DNA of 64,000 nt from contig CAZZKV010000015.1 of NCBI GenBank assembly GCA_964654665.1, positions 1 to 64,000 of the forward strand, given 5' to 3'. Made by a program: the position numbers and the translations under genes. Origin of the DNA: CALCKU01 sp964654665 (GTDB taxonomy: Bacteria > Pseudomonadota > Alphaproteobacteria > Caulobacterales > Maricaulaceae). The notes beneath the pieces were generated by a model, which was not told the DNA's origin, searched no databases, and saw only the letters and a list, made by a program, of their open reading frames with translations. Below are positions 31,858-40,862 of the stretch, in pieces. Each line of letters opens with the position of its first letter. Within the stretch, counting starts at the first letter, position 1.

Positions 31858-33402
31858 TTACTCCGCTGCCGTTTTAATCGGGCCCGTAAAATCTTCGGGA
31901 AAAGCCGCTAAGGCCGTACGAACCGGCATGGGTGTCAATCCCCCCATAGCGCAGAGCGAGGCCTCTTCCATCAAATCGCATAAATCTTCTAACACATTAA
32001 TATTGGCAGCGACATCATCGCCGCCCATAATTTTTTCGATGGTTTCCTTACCCCTCACAGCACCAATCCGGCACGGCGTACATTTTCCGCAGGACTCAAT
32101 CTCGCAAAACTCCATGGCATAATGTGCCATTTTAGCCATATCTGTTGTGTCATTAAAAACAACGATTCCGCCATGACCAAGCATGGCACCAGCTTCAGCT
32201 AAAGTCTCATAACTCATTGGCACATCAAAGGCTTGAGGCGTTATATAACCGCCTAACGGACCACCCGTTTGAACTGCCTTAATAGGACGTTCCGAATATG
32301 TCCCACCGCCAAAATCATTAACCAGTTCACCGAGCGTGACACCAAAGGCTTTTTCGACAAGACCGCCGCATTTAATATCCCCAGCCAGTTGGAATGGCTG
32401 CGTGCCTTTCGAACGTCCTTGCCCAAAATCAGCATAGGCCTGCGCCCCATTAGCTAAAATATAAGGGATAGTTCCAAGCGTTAGAACATTATTGACAATA
32501 GTAGGTTTACCAAACAAACCGCTGACCGCCGGTATCGGCGGCTTTACTTTCACTTGCCCGCGTTTACCTTCAAGGCTTTCCAGCATCGAACTTTCCTCAC
32601 CGCATATATAGGCACCTGCACCAATACGGATATAGAGTTTAAAATCTGTTCCGCTGCCTTTTATATCAGACCCAAGCCAGCCTGCGGCTTCCATTATCTC
32701 AACAGCGCGGCACATTGTATTAGTAGCGTGCGGGTATTCAGACCGTATGTAAATATACCCCGTGTCCGCTCCAATGGCCCGTCCACCTATAATCATGCCT
32801 TCGATCAGGCTAAAAGGGTCTCCTTCCATTAACATACGGTCTGCAAACGTCCCGCTGTCACCTTCATCAGCATTAGCGCAGATATATTTTTGCGCATCCG
32901 TTTGCGCCAACGCTGTTTTCCATTTTATCCCTGTTGGGAAACCAGCCCCTCCGCGCCCCCTTAGGCCAGACTCCAAAACCGTTTCCGTGATCGTTTCTGG
33001 GAGTAAGGTTAGAGCCTGTTCTAGTCCTCTCAAACCACCATGAGCTCTATAATCCTCGAGGTTGAGCGGATCAATTATGCCAACACGAGCAAAGGTCAAT
33101 CGTTCCTGATTAGCTAAATAAGGAATATTTTTAGTCAGTCCATGGCGCAATCGATGATCACCGCCGTTTAGAAAATTAGCATCAAATAAACTGGCCACAT
33201 CATCGATAGTGACCGGACCATAAGCAACCCGTCCTTCGTCTGTTTGCACTTCAATTAAAGGTTCAAGCCACATCATACCACGTGAACCATTGCGAATTAT
33301 TTTTACGGTATTACCACCTTGTTGCGCGATAGCTGTAACCACATCATCTGCTCCCATAGACAGAGCCGCTGCATCGCAGGGAACATAGATAGTTACATTC
33401 AC
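31858..33402 (-). CDS. fdsB: Formate dehydrogenase beta subunit (NuoF-like, NADH/FMN)
   Basis: 514 residues. The N-terminal thioredoxin-like domain (about 1-110) precedes the NuoF-type flavoprotein with GLRGRGGAGFPTGIKW for NAD/FMN binding and the 4Fe-4S motif ESCGKCTPCRIG. It takes electrons from FdsA and reduces NAD+. The start is a GTG whose GTGA overlaps the fdsG stop, so translation is coupled. Confidence 0.93.
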   Translation of the reverse strand: MNVTIYVPCDAAALSMGADDVVTAIAQQGGNTVKIIRNGSRGMMWLEPLIEVQTDEGRVAYGPVTIDDVASLFDANFLNGGDHRLRHGLTKNIPYLANQERLTFARVGIIDPLNLEDYRAHGGLRGLEQALTLLPETITETVLESGLRGRGGAGFPTGIKWKTALAQTDAQKYICANADEGDSGTFADRMLMEGDPFSLIEGMIIGGRAIGADTGYIYIRSEYPHATNTMCRAVEIMEAAGWLGSDIKGSGTDFKLYIRIGAGAYICGEESSMLESLEGKRGQVKVKPPIPAVSGLFGKPTIVNNVLTLGTIPYILANGAQAYADFGQGRSKGTQPFQLAGDIKCGGLVEKAFGVTLGELVNDFGGGTYSERPIKAVQTGGPLGGYITPQAFDVPMSYETLAEAGAMLGHGGIVVFNDTTDMAKMAHYAMEFCEIESCGKCTPCRIGAVRGKETIEKIMGGDDVAANINVLEDLCDLMEEASLCAMGGLTPMPVRTALAAFPEDFTGPIKTAAE

Positions 33403-33896
33403 AGCTCCGTTCCCTTCGATAAACTCTCGTCACGGTGCTTCATTGACAGTGTTAGCAGCCGAGCCCTGTCGACACGGCCATAAAGATAGTCTTCGATCAT
33501 AATCGCTGGTCCGAGGGCACAGTTACCTAAACAATATGTTGCCTCAAGAGCGACCTCTTTTGCGGTAGCCCCCAATTGTGTCGTAAACGCGATTTCCGCA
33601 TCTGCAATCAAGTTATCTGCCCCGACTGCCTGACAGGCCTCTGCACGGCAAATTTTTATAATTTGTTTCGCCTGAGCTTTACGCTTGAAGTCATGATAAA
33701 AGCTAACAACTCCATGAATTTCAGCCCGCGAAATATTAAGTGCATATGCTATTGTACGCAGAGCACCATCACTGAGATACCCATGTTTACGTTGCACATT
33801 ATGCAAAATTTCTAATAGTTCATCAGGTTTATCATCGTGAATACGGCAAATATCACGCGCGTATTTATCTTCGACGGTGTTAAGCAATGTAACCAT
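33399..33896 (-). CDS. fdsG: Formate dehydrogenase gamma subunit (NuoE-like)
   Basis: 165 residues from ATG 33896, chosen because GAGG lies 8 bases upstream. A TTG at 33917 would add seven residues. A thioredoxin-fold [2Fe-2S] protein with CRAEACQAVG and TYCLGNCALGPA cysteine pairs. It helps electrons reach the FMN of FdsB. It is the first gene of the fds operon. A typical fdsD delta-subunit gene was not seen at the end of this operon, where an MFS gene sits instead. Confidence 0.92.
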   Translation of the reverse strand: MVTLLNTVEDKYARDICRIHDDKPDELLEILHNVQRKHGYLSDGALRTIAYALNISRAEIHGVVSFYHDFKRKAQAKQIIKICRAEACQAVGADNLIADAEIAFTTQLGATAKEVALEATYCLGNCALGPAIMIEDYLYGRVDRARLLTLSMKHRDESLSKGTEL

Positions 33897-33987
33897 TGTC
33901 AAATCCTCAAGGTTCAATACCTTCCCTATTGCTTAAATTTATAGCAAAACAAGACAAGTATTACATCATTAGCGTATGAAATGTTAT

Positions 33988-35124
33988 TTATTCCTCGCCC
34001 TGCATTTGTTGCGCGACCCACTTATGAAAAATATGAGTTGGGCCATCCATAATTGGTGAGAATTTTCCGCCGTCAAATTTTACACCATGCCGCCCTTTTT
34101 GCATGCCTTCTACCACTTTTACATCTTCAGCAAAAACGCCTTGCCAAATACGGGCATTTTCACGGAGCATATCTTGCCATTCAGGTGTGTCTATATCATC
34201 GCGCGCATAAAAAAGAGCAACCCGTTCAAGGGTTTTCTCGGGTCCTTGCGGCATTAACAACATCGCAAAAGCATGATCACGATGCACGCCCAATAAAACA
34301 TTTGGAAAAAAGGAAATATATTCTGATTGATGATCCCAAATGTTGGAGAGATTTTTAAAATCTGCAAACATTTTCCCGGAACCGTCGGTAAGTTGACTAT
34401 AGTTACAGCTGCCTTGACCTGAATAAGTGCTGTGATTTTCAATATTGTAATGCACATCAATAGGAGAAATTTTGTTCAACTCTGGATGCACCCAAGGCAA
34501 ATGATAGGATTCACAATAATTTTCGACAGCTAATTTCCAATTTGTCGCTAATGTCATATTAAATTGACTTGCCACACCCCCTAAGTGGTACGGTTGATCA
34601 AAATCTGCCCATCGTTTTATTAAATCAGCATGAGCTAAGTCGAAACTGGGGGCTTCTCCAGATATATTAACAAAGACAACGCCTTGCCAAATGTGGCTTT
34701 GTATTCTGTACAAACCCAATTCGCTGGGATTAATGGCAGCATGCGTATCAACACCCACACCACCAACAGATGGCGTTCGTATTAATTTTCCACCATGATC
34801 ATAACACCAGCTATGATAGGGGCATCTAATTGGGCCCTTTAAAGGCTTTGGGTGTTCAACTAAAATCATTCCACGGTGGCGACATGTATTTTGGAAGACA
34901 TTAATTTGATTATCTTTTGTACGTACAAGGAAAAGCGGCATGCCAAGAAAGTCTACCGGAAAAGCATCCCCAACATTGGGGACATCACTGATGAAAGCTA
35001 TGGCGGTCCAATTTTTAAAAAATACAGCCTCTCGCTCTCTATTATACATCTCCATAGAAGTATAATGGGCATTCGGCAGGCCTCGGGCAGTTTCTACAGG
35101 CTGCATTACAGTGTTCAAATTCAT
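33988..35124 (-). CDS. Rieske non-heme iron oxygenase, quaternary-amine type (GbcA/CntA-like)
   Basis: 378 residues. The Rieske cluster ligands are C81-x-H83 and C101-x2-H104. The catalytic iron ligands are E205 (bridge), H208 and H213 in ENYCESYHLPWVHPEL. Size and motifs fit the family that hydroxylates N-methyl groups of glycine betaine, carnitine or stachydrine to release formaldehyde. Context (betaine regulator, DMGDH-like and sarcosine oxidases) favours glycine betaine monooxygenase. No reductase gene lies next to it, so electrons must come from elsewhere. Substrate specificity is not decidable from sequence alone. Confidence 0.83.
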   Translation of the reverse strand: MNLNTVMQPVETARGLPNAHYTSMEMYNREREAVFFKNWTAIAFISDVPNVGDAFPVDFLGMPLFLVRTKDNQINVFQNTCRHRGMILVEHPKPLKGPIRCPYHSWCYDHGGKLIRTPSVGGVGVDTHAAINPSELGLYRIQSHIWQGVVFVNISGEAPSFDLAHADLIKRWADFDQPYHLGGVASQFNMTLATNWKLAVENYCESYHLPWVHPELNKISPIDVHYNIENHSTYSGQGSCNYSQLTDGSGKMFADFKNLSNIWDHQSEYISFFPNVLLGVHRDHAFAMLLMPQGPEKTLERVALFYARDDIDTPEWQDMLRENARIWQGVFAEDVKVVEGMQKGRHGVKFDGGKFSPIMDGPTHIFHKWVAQQMQGEE

Positions 35125-35219
35125 ATATCACGCTTAAAACGTATCTTCTATTTTTGACAAGCCTCGTCAGAATTATAAGTGAATCTATTATATGACATTA
35201 GTCGTTTTAACCGCCAAAT

Positions 35220-36182
35220 CTAATTTTTATTCGAAATGATCATCTCCTCAAGCCATGGCACTTGATCATAAAGCGTAGGTAAACAATGATGGGTCAATAT
35301 GCGGTGGGCTTCTTTAGCAATTTTCTCTGGTATTTCCCCTAAATTATCTTCTCGCGATAAAAGATCAAAATGCCGGCTAAATGCTCCACGTTTAATCGGC
35401 TGAATATTCACATGGGCCAGTAATTCGGGGCTTTCAAGCAAACACAGAGGTGTTGTTATGCCCCACCCCATCCCTTTTGCTATCGCCAATGTATGGGCAG
35501 GAGCTCGGTCAAACTCAGCGACATCTGGAAACTTTAACCGCAATCGATTGAGCTGTCGTTCAATCCGTAATCCCATAGCTGAACGCATTGAAATACGTAA
35601 AAATGGCAAATCGCGATCTTCATCCACTAATTCCACAGATCCTTTATAATTTTGAGGAAAGATCAGAACATAAGGCTCTTGAAACACTTTAAAACGATTC
35701 AACCCTCCAACATCTTCCATGACATTACTTGTTGCAATGATGAGATCTATATTATGCGAAAGAAACTCTTCTCGGTGATAGGGTGATAAACCACTCCAAA
35801 ACCGCCAATAACTAGAAACTTCGTTCATCGTTTCATACAAATGCGAACCCAGAACAGCCGCCATACTATCCGTCATAGCAATCGTCAGAGAGGCTAGTCT
35901 GCGCCGTTCTAAAGTACGGGTTTCACGAAAGGCTTCTTTTGTGTCCCGCAAAATCTGTCGTCCGCGTTCCAATAAGATACGGCCAGCAGATGTCAGAACA
36001 ATTGGCCGGACCGAGCGGTCAAATAGCTTCACCCCAACGGAATCTTCCAAACCGGCAATAATTTGTGAAACAGCCGATTGGGTCATACGCAAAACTTTAG
36101 CACTTTGTGTCATACCACCTTGGTCGGCAGTAATAACAAAAACCTGCAGAGACCGAAGATCAAAATTATTCGGTATTTTCAT
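35220..36182 (-). CDS. LysR-type transcriptional regulator
   Basis: 320 residues. The N-terminal winged helix-turn-helix (about 8-68: LQVFVITADQGGMTQSAKVL then MTQSAVSQIIAGLEDSVGVKLFDRS) is followed by a LysR substrate-binding domain. It is divergent from the FAD oxidoreductase/DmdA-like operon and upstream of the Rieske oxygenase gene, so it may control either. The 210-base divergent region has an inverted ccattag/ctaatgg repeat. Confidence 0.92.
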   Translation of the reverse strand: MKIPNNFDLRSLQVFVITADQGGMTQSAKVLRMTQSAVSQIIAGLEDSVGVKLFDRSVRPIVLTSAGRILLERGRQILRDTKEAFRETRTLERRRLASLTIAMTDSMAAVLGSHLYETMNEVSSYWRFWSGLSPYHREEFLSHNIDLIIATSNVMEDVGGLNRFKVFQEPYVLIFPQNYKGSVELVDEDRDLPFLRISMRSAMGLRIERQLNRLRLKFPDVAEFDRAPAHTLAIAKGMGWGITTPLCLLESPELLAHVNIQPIKRGAFSRHFDLLSREDNLGEIPEKIAKEAHRILTHHCLPTLYDQVPWLEEMIISNKN

Positions 36183-36276
36183 GGTCCAATCCCTTTCCGC
36201 TTAACATATCAATCCCCCTTATCATTAGAGCTGATGAAGTAAAGCGCCATAAATCATCTATATTTGTATGTTTTCG

Positions 36277-36308
36277 CCATTAGTAATCAAATTTTTTAAT
36301 GCTAATGG
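36277..36308. promoter_or_regulatory. Inverted repeat, candidate LysR-type site
   Basis: Arms ccattag (36277-36283) and ctaatgg (36302-36308) are separated by 18 bases of AT-rich DNA in the divergent region between the LysR gene and the FAD oxidoreductase gene. Further ccatta/aatgga words occur at 36326 and 36376. This fits a multi-site LysR operator but is not proof. Confidence 0.4.
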
Positions 36309-36392
36309 ATAAATTTCAATGATTTCCATTATCATTCATTGTCCTAAAAATACAGAGCCCCTACTCCATATGTAAATGGAAATGGAGTTGTT

Positions 36393-37742
36393 ATGACTAT
36401 CCCTCAGTCGTCAAAATATGTCATTATTGGCGCCGGCATACATGGATTATCGACAGCCTACCACCTTGCTCTTTCTCTCAAAGCTACAGGCAAAGGAAAC
36501 GGTAGTGATATCATTGTCATTGATAAAAATGGTATTGCCGCAGGTGCGTCTGGGATTGCTTGCGGGGTCGTTAGGAATAATTATTATCAACCCGCTATGC
36601 GGGAATTAATGGCTCATTCAGTAGATATATGGGAGTCAGATGTAAAAACATATGCCTATCACCCTGTTGGGTATATGCAGATATCTTGCGAAATGATGCA
36701 TAGTGACATTTGTGAGATATATGAACAACAACAAGCCATTGGATATGAGTCTACCCTCATTGAAGGCGACAATGATTGCGCTGTTTATATGCGCGGTATT
36801 TACGACGACTGGCAGGCACAAAACATAACCTCTGTTCTACATGAAAAAAAGGGCGGTTATGCCAATAATACGAAGTCTATGTATGGATTGGCGAGCAAAG
36901 CTGAAGCCGAAGGCGTCCGTGTCTTAACAGATGTTGAAGTTACTGGCTTTCAACGGGCCTCAGGAAAATCTGGAGCGATTACTGCCGTTGAAACGCTTAA
37001 AGGTATTATAGAATGCGATTATGTGATTATTGGTGCAGGGCCATGGGTGCGGGATTTTTGGAACATGTTGGAATTACCCAAAACCGTTAGCATTAAAGAT
37101 CAAACCGGGATTATCCATAGCGACATTTCCATGTGGACCTTTTGGCAATTGGAAGAAGGTGTTCTGAATGTTGACCCTGACATGTTTAAAACGAATGATG
37201 GACATCAACCGCCTGTCATGCATGTCGATACCGATGCCACTCTCTATTCTACAGTCGATGGAACTATTATTGAACAAGATAAAATATGGGGTCTTTACTA
37301 TAAACCTGATTTTCATTTTGGCGGCATTCAAGGCGGAGCCATGCCTTACCCTGTTAAAACCCCTGTTGATGAATTGACACTTGATCCTTATGGACCTGAT
37401 TCACCAGAATGGATTAGCTCACCCGAATTCGCCCATATGTGGGTATCTGCCCTTGCCCATTGCCATAAGCGTTTCGAAGGGTTGATGGGGCAGTATCACA
37501 AAGAACCTTCGGGAGGCGTCGGCTGTTTCACGCCTGATAGCTTTCCAGTATTTGATGAGTTTTGCGAAAATGCTTACATTTTAGCGGATTCAAACCATGG
37601 TTATAAAATGATTGGTGTCGGCAAACTCGTTGCTGAGCATATTATAGGCAATCCATCTGAATTACTCAAACCTTTTCAATATTCCCGCTATGCTAAGGGC
37701 GATTTACATCCAATGTCTAACAGCCCCTTTCCGTGGAGTTAA
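36393..37742 (+). CDS. FAD-dependent amine/glycine oxidoreductase (DAO family)
   Basis: 449 residues with the FAD motif VIIGAGIHGLSTAYHL at residues 10-25 and the DAO-fold C-terminus (ILADSNHGYKMIGVGKLVAEHI). It lacks the covalent-flavin HAAG motif of dimethylglycine dehydrogenase. A GGAG Shine-Dalgarno precedes the start. It overlaps the 80-residue gene (TAATG), which abuts the DmdA-like gene. Together these look like a split oxidase plus THF-dependent methyltransferase, as found fused in DMGDH. The substrate may be an N-methyl amine or a sulfonium compound. This is inference. Confidence 0.83.
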   Translation: MTIPQSSKYVIIGAGIHGLSTAYHLALSLKATGKGNGSDIIVIDKNGIAAGASGIACGVVRNNYYQPAMRELMAHSVDIWESDVKTYAYHPVGYMQISCEMMHSDICEIYEQQQAIGYESTLIEGDNDCAVYMRGIYDDWQAQNITSVLHEKKGGYANNTKSMYGLASKAEAEGVRVLTDVEVTGFQRASGKSGAITAVETLKGIIECDYVIIGAGPWVRDFWNMLELPKTVSIKDQTGIIHSDISMWTFWQLEEGVLNVDPDMFKTNDGHQPPVMHVDTDATLYSTVDGTIIEQDKIWGLYYKPDFHFGGIQGGAMPYPVKTPVDELTLDPYGPDSPEWISSPEFAHMWVSALAHCHKRFEGLMGQYHKEPSGGVGCFTPDSFPVFDEFCENAYILADSNHGYKMIGVGKLVAEHIIGNPSELLKPFQYSRYAKGDLHPMSNSPFPWS

Positions 37743-37984
37743 TGGACGAAAATATCTATATGATGCAGATAGGAAACCGAGCAATCGTTGATCCGCAACT
37801 ATGGGGTTGGCATATAGATAGGTCAGACGCTAATATTAGCTACCCTGATGTCAATCACCGCAATTTTCATATTATTAAACCCGCTCTTGCTAAAAGGGTT
37901 TTACCCACAGAATCTCCCGATAAACTTATAAATTTTATCGATAAAAACTTTAATCGAAATATCGTCATAGCTTTGGATACATAA
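37742..37984 (+). CDS. 80-residue protein of unknown function in the DmdA-like operon
   Basis: The start ATG at 37742 overlaps the upstream stop (TAATG), with GGAG 4-7 bases before it, and its own stop abuts the next start (TAAATG). This placement makes it very likely real. The product has no membrane segment and no cysteine. Notable is GNRAIVDPQLWGWHIDRSDA near the N-terminus, and the rest is mixed charged. No family is recognised. Its position, like SoxD between SoxB and SoxA, suggests a small structural subunit linking the FAD enzyme with the methyltransferase. Confidence 0.75.
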   Translation: MDENIYMMQIGNRAIVDPQLWGWHIDRSDANISYPDVNHRNFHIIKPALAKRVLPTESPDKLINFIDKNFNRNIVIALDT

Positions 37985-39094
37985 ATGCCTACTCCCACGT
38001 TATCAATCTCGCGGCGTACCCGCAGCACCTCTCTAACAGGGCGGAACACTGAACACGGCGTTAAAGCCTACACCGTCTATAACCATATGCTATTGCCAAC
38101 CATTTTTGAGAGTATTGAAACCGATTACCACCACCTTAAAAACCATGTCCAGCTTTGGGATGTGTCTTGTGAACGTCAAGTCGAAGTAAACGGACCTGAT
38201 GCCGAGCAACTCATACAAATGTTAACCCCGCGAAATCTGGCTAAAATGCAACCCGATCAATGTTATTATATCCCCGTTGTAGACGATAATGGCCATATGC
38301 TTAATGACCCCGTTGCTGTGAAACACCAAACTGAGCGGTGGTGGATATCCTTGGCAGATTCAGATTTACTATATTGGATCAAAGGATTGGCAATAGGGCG
38401 CGGCCTGTCTGTTGATATTTTTGAACCCGATGTTTCCCCCCTTGCCATACAAGGGCCTAAAGCTGACGATCTGATGGCGCGTGTATTTGGTGAAGACATT
38501 CGTAATCTCAAGTTTTTCCGTCACCGGCAGATTAAGTTTAATGGAAAAACCCATACTGTCGCCCGCTCCGGGTATTCTGTACAAAGCGGATTTGAAATAT
38601 ATGTAGACGGTGCCGTCCATAGTGAACCGCTTTGGGATGCATTATATAACGCCGGCCATGATCTTAACGTTCGCGCCGGTTGCCCCAATCTTATTGAACG
38701 TATTGAAGGCGGACTATTGTCATATGGCAATGATATTACAATAGATAATACACCTTACGAAGCGGGGTTAGGACGGTTTTGCAAGGGCTCAGTCGCAAAT
38801 GGCTGTATCGGGGCACAGGCATTACATAAAGAAAAAGAAAATGGCCCCAAACAGCAAATTCGCGGTATTACTATTACTGGCAAAGCTGTTCCACCGTGCC
38901 AGACACCTTGGCTTGCCACTATAAACAAAAGCCCTGTTGGACAAATCACATCTGCGGCATGGTCTCCAGATTTAAACAAAAATGTCGCTATCGGTATGAT
39001 TGACCGCAATCATTGGGAAATCGGCACCCAGCTCATGGTTCACACACCGAGCGGCGAACAGATAGGCCAAGTTTGCTCTTTACCCTTTGCCTAA
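37985..39094 (+). CDS. DmdA-like tetrahydrofolate methyltransferase (GcvT family)
   Basis: 369 residues, the length I recall for SAR11 DmdA. Segments I recognise from DmdA are VYNHMLLPT (31-39), LWDVSCERQVEVNGPDA (58-74), CYYIPVVDDNGHMLNDPV (93-110) and CPNLIERIEGGLLSYGND (233-250). The GcvT folate residues D108 (LNDP) and E204 with Y206 (GFEIY) are present at matching numbers. Position 197, in the ARSGYS motif, is Tyr where I recall Trp in characterised DmdA. DmdA moves a methyl from DMSP to THF. Here the partner is an FAD oxidoreductase, so a related demethylation is possible. The 3' end overlaps the BCCT gene by 4 bases. Confidence 0.8.
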   Translation: MPTPTLSISRRTRSTSLTGRNTEHGVKAYTVYNHMLLPTIFESIETDYHHLKNHVQLWDVSCERQVEVNGPDAEQLIQMLTPRNLAKMQPDQCYYIPVVDDNGHMLNDPVAVKHQTERWWISLADSDLLYWIKGLAIGRGLSVDIFEPDVSPLAIQGPKADDLMARVFGEDIRNLKFFRHRQIKFNGKTHTVARSGYSVQSGFEIYVDGAVHSEPLWDALYNAGHDLNVRAGCPNLIERIEGGLLSYGNDITIDNTPYEAGLGRFCKGSVANGCIGAQALHKEKENGPKQQIRGITITGKAVPPCQTPWLATINKSPVGQITSAAWSPDLNKNVAIGMIDRNHWEIGTQLMVHTPSGEQIGQVCSLPFA

Positions 39095-40692
39095 TTTTTA
39101 TCGAAAACCAGCGACTTCACCAAAGATATAGCCATTAAGGCCATAACCATTGAAAAAGGCAAGGCTCCTATAATCATGGCCGACCGTAGAGCATCCATTC
39201 CACCCGCAATGAGTAAAGTGGCTACAACCGCAATATAAATCCCGCCCCAAATCGCAATATGGCGCGTATGGGCACGCGCTCTATTTCCTGCGGAGGTAAT
39301 CGTGTTTATCACCAGAATAGCCGAATCTGCTGAGGTCACAAGATACGTCAGCAACAAGATAACAATGATAAGTGACATTAATTTAGCCAATAATGGCGAT
39401 AAAATTAGATTTATTGTTTGAAATAGCTGAGCCGAAATATCGGCATTGACAATCGCCCCCTTTGCTACACCAGATAATTCCAAATCGATTGCGGTTCCGC
39501 CCACTAGGACAAACCAACACAACCCCATCGCGGCGGGAACAAACATCGCACCAAGCACATATTCCCGAATACTGCGACCCTTAGATACACGAGCAAGAAA
39601 TAACCCAACAAAGGGAGCAAAAGCGATCCACCACGCCCAATAAAAAATTGTCCAAGCTCCTTGCCAATCCGCAAGCGGTCCGTCACTCCATACGGTGAAA
39701 GACATAGCTGGCAGAGCCAAAAAATAATCCCAAAGCGTTACAAAAAATTGCTTAAAGGCAAAAAGGGTCGCACCAAAAATTGCGAAAAAAGCCAGAAGAA
39801 AAAATGACAATCCCATGTTAATGTTAGAGAGCCATTTAATACCTTTATTCACACCCGACATCGCAGATAATACCGAAGCACCAATAATGATAAAAAGGGC
39901 AATTAGCTGAGCCAATAAGGTTGGCTTGCCATTGGCCGCACTTATCCAACTAAAGCCCGTAATGTTAAAAACGCCGGAAGCAAATTGGGATACACCATAA
40001 CCGATCGTTACACTCACCCCGATAACCGTTGCTAGAATTGCAACAATATCAACGAGATGTCCTACGCCCCCTTCCAGAGCTTTACCAAATAAGGGCTTTA
40101 AAGAGGAACGGAATGATAACGGCAGATTACGATTATAGGCGAAATACCCTAAAGCCATACCAACAATTCCGTAGCACGCCCATGGCGTAAATCCATAATG
40201 CAACATGGCCCATTTATAGGCATTGCGAACGTTATTCGGGTCCTGACCATCAGACAAACCTTTGATAACATCTGGGTTATTTGCAAAATGAAATATGGGT
40301 TCAGCCGTTGAATAAGTCAGCATACCAACACCAATGCCAGCCCCAAACATCATAGAAAACCAAGAAAACCGAGAAAATTCAGGCTTCTCATTCTTGCCGC
40401 CGAGCTTTATACGTCCCGTGGTCGGCCATGCGGCAATAAACAAACAAACACCCGCATAAAAGGCAGTGATCCAAATATACCATCCTCCAAAAGTAGCCGT
40501 AGACCAATTTTGTAATTTTAGTAGTAAGACCCCTGCTTGCGACGGGAATAAACCGGCCCATAATATTAGAGCCCCTATCAGAATTTTGGCACCAATGACT
40601 ACAATCGGATTAAAGCCTTCATAAAAGCCTGATGTTGCTGTTTTAACTGTCAAAGTGTCCTTAATGTCCGTCTGAATATGCGTATCCGTCAT
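39091..40692 (-). CDS. BCCT-family betaine/choline/carnitine transporter
   Basis: 533 residues, 12 membrane helices. The glycine-rich GIGVGMLTYSTAEPIFHF and the Trp box FYWAWWIAFAPFVGLFLARVS are hallmarks of the family. BCCT proteins import glycine betaine, choline, carnitine or DMSP with Na+ or H+. Short hydrophilic ends argue against the long osmosensing tail of BetP. It is convergent with and overlaps the DmdA-like gene, so substrate supply for the demethylation genes is likely. The specific substrate is inferred. Confidence 0.93.
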   Translation of the reverse strand: MTDTHIQTDIKDTLTVKTATSGFYEGFNPIVVIGAKILIGALILWAGLFPSQAGVLLLKLQNWSTATFGGWYIWITAFYAGVCLFIAAWPTTGRIKLGGKNEKPEFSRFSWFSMMFGAGIGVGMLTYSTAEPIFHFANNPDVIKGLSDGQDPNNVRNAYKWAMLHYGFTPWACYGIVGMALGYFAYNRNLPLSFRSSLKPLFGKALEGGVGHLVDIVAILATVIGVSVTIGYGVSQFASGVFNITGFSWISAANGKPTLLAQLIALFIIIGASVLSAMSGVNKGIKWLSNINMGLSFFLLAFFAIFGATLFAFKQFFVTLWDYFLALPAMSFTVWSDGPLADWQGAWTIFYWAWWIAFAPFVGLFLARVSKGRSIREYVLGAMFVPAAMGLCWFVLVGGTAIDLELSGVAKGAIVNADISAQLFQTINLILSPLLAKLMSLIIVILLLTYLVTSADSAILVINTITSAGNRARAHTRHIAIWGGIYIAVVATLLIAGGMDALRSAMIIGALPFSMVMALMAISLVKSLVFDKN

Positions 40693-40862
40693 TTTTTCCC
40701 TTTATATTTTCTAGGCGGGTATATGCGGGATAGATCGGCACACGACAAATGGTTTCCGCAATTAGATTCATACAGCATATTGGATAACCCTATCAATCAT
40801 GCTTTTAAATGAAAGTATAAAGCCCTCTAATTGTAAGGTCTGATAGATTGACGACATTATCG

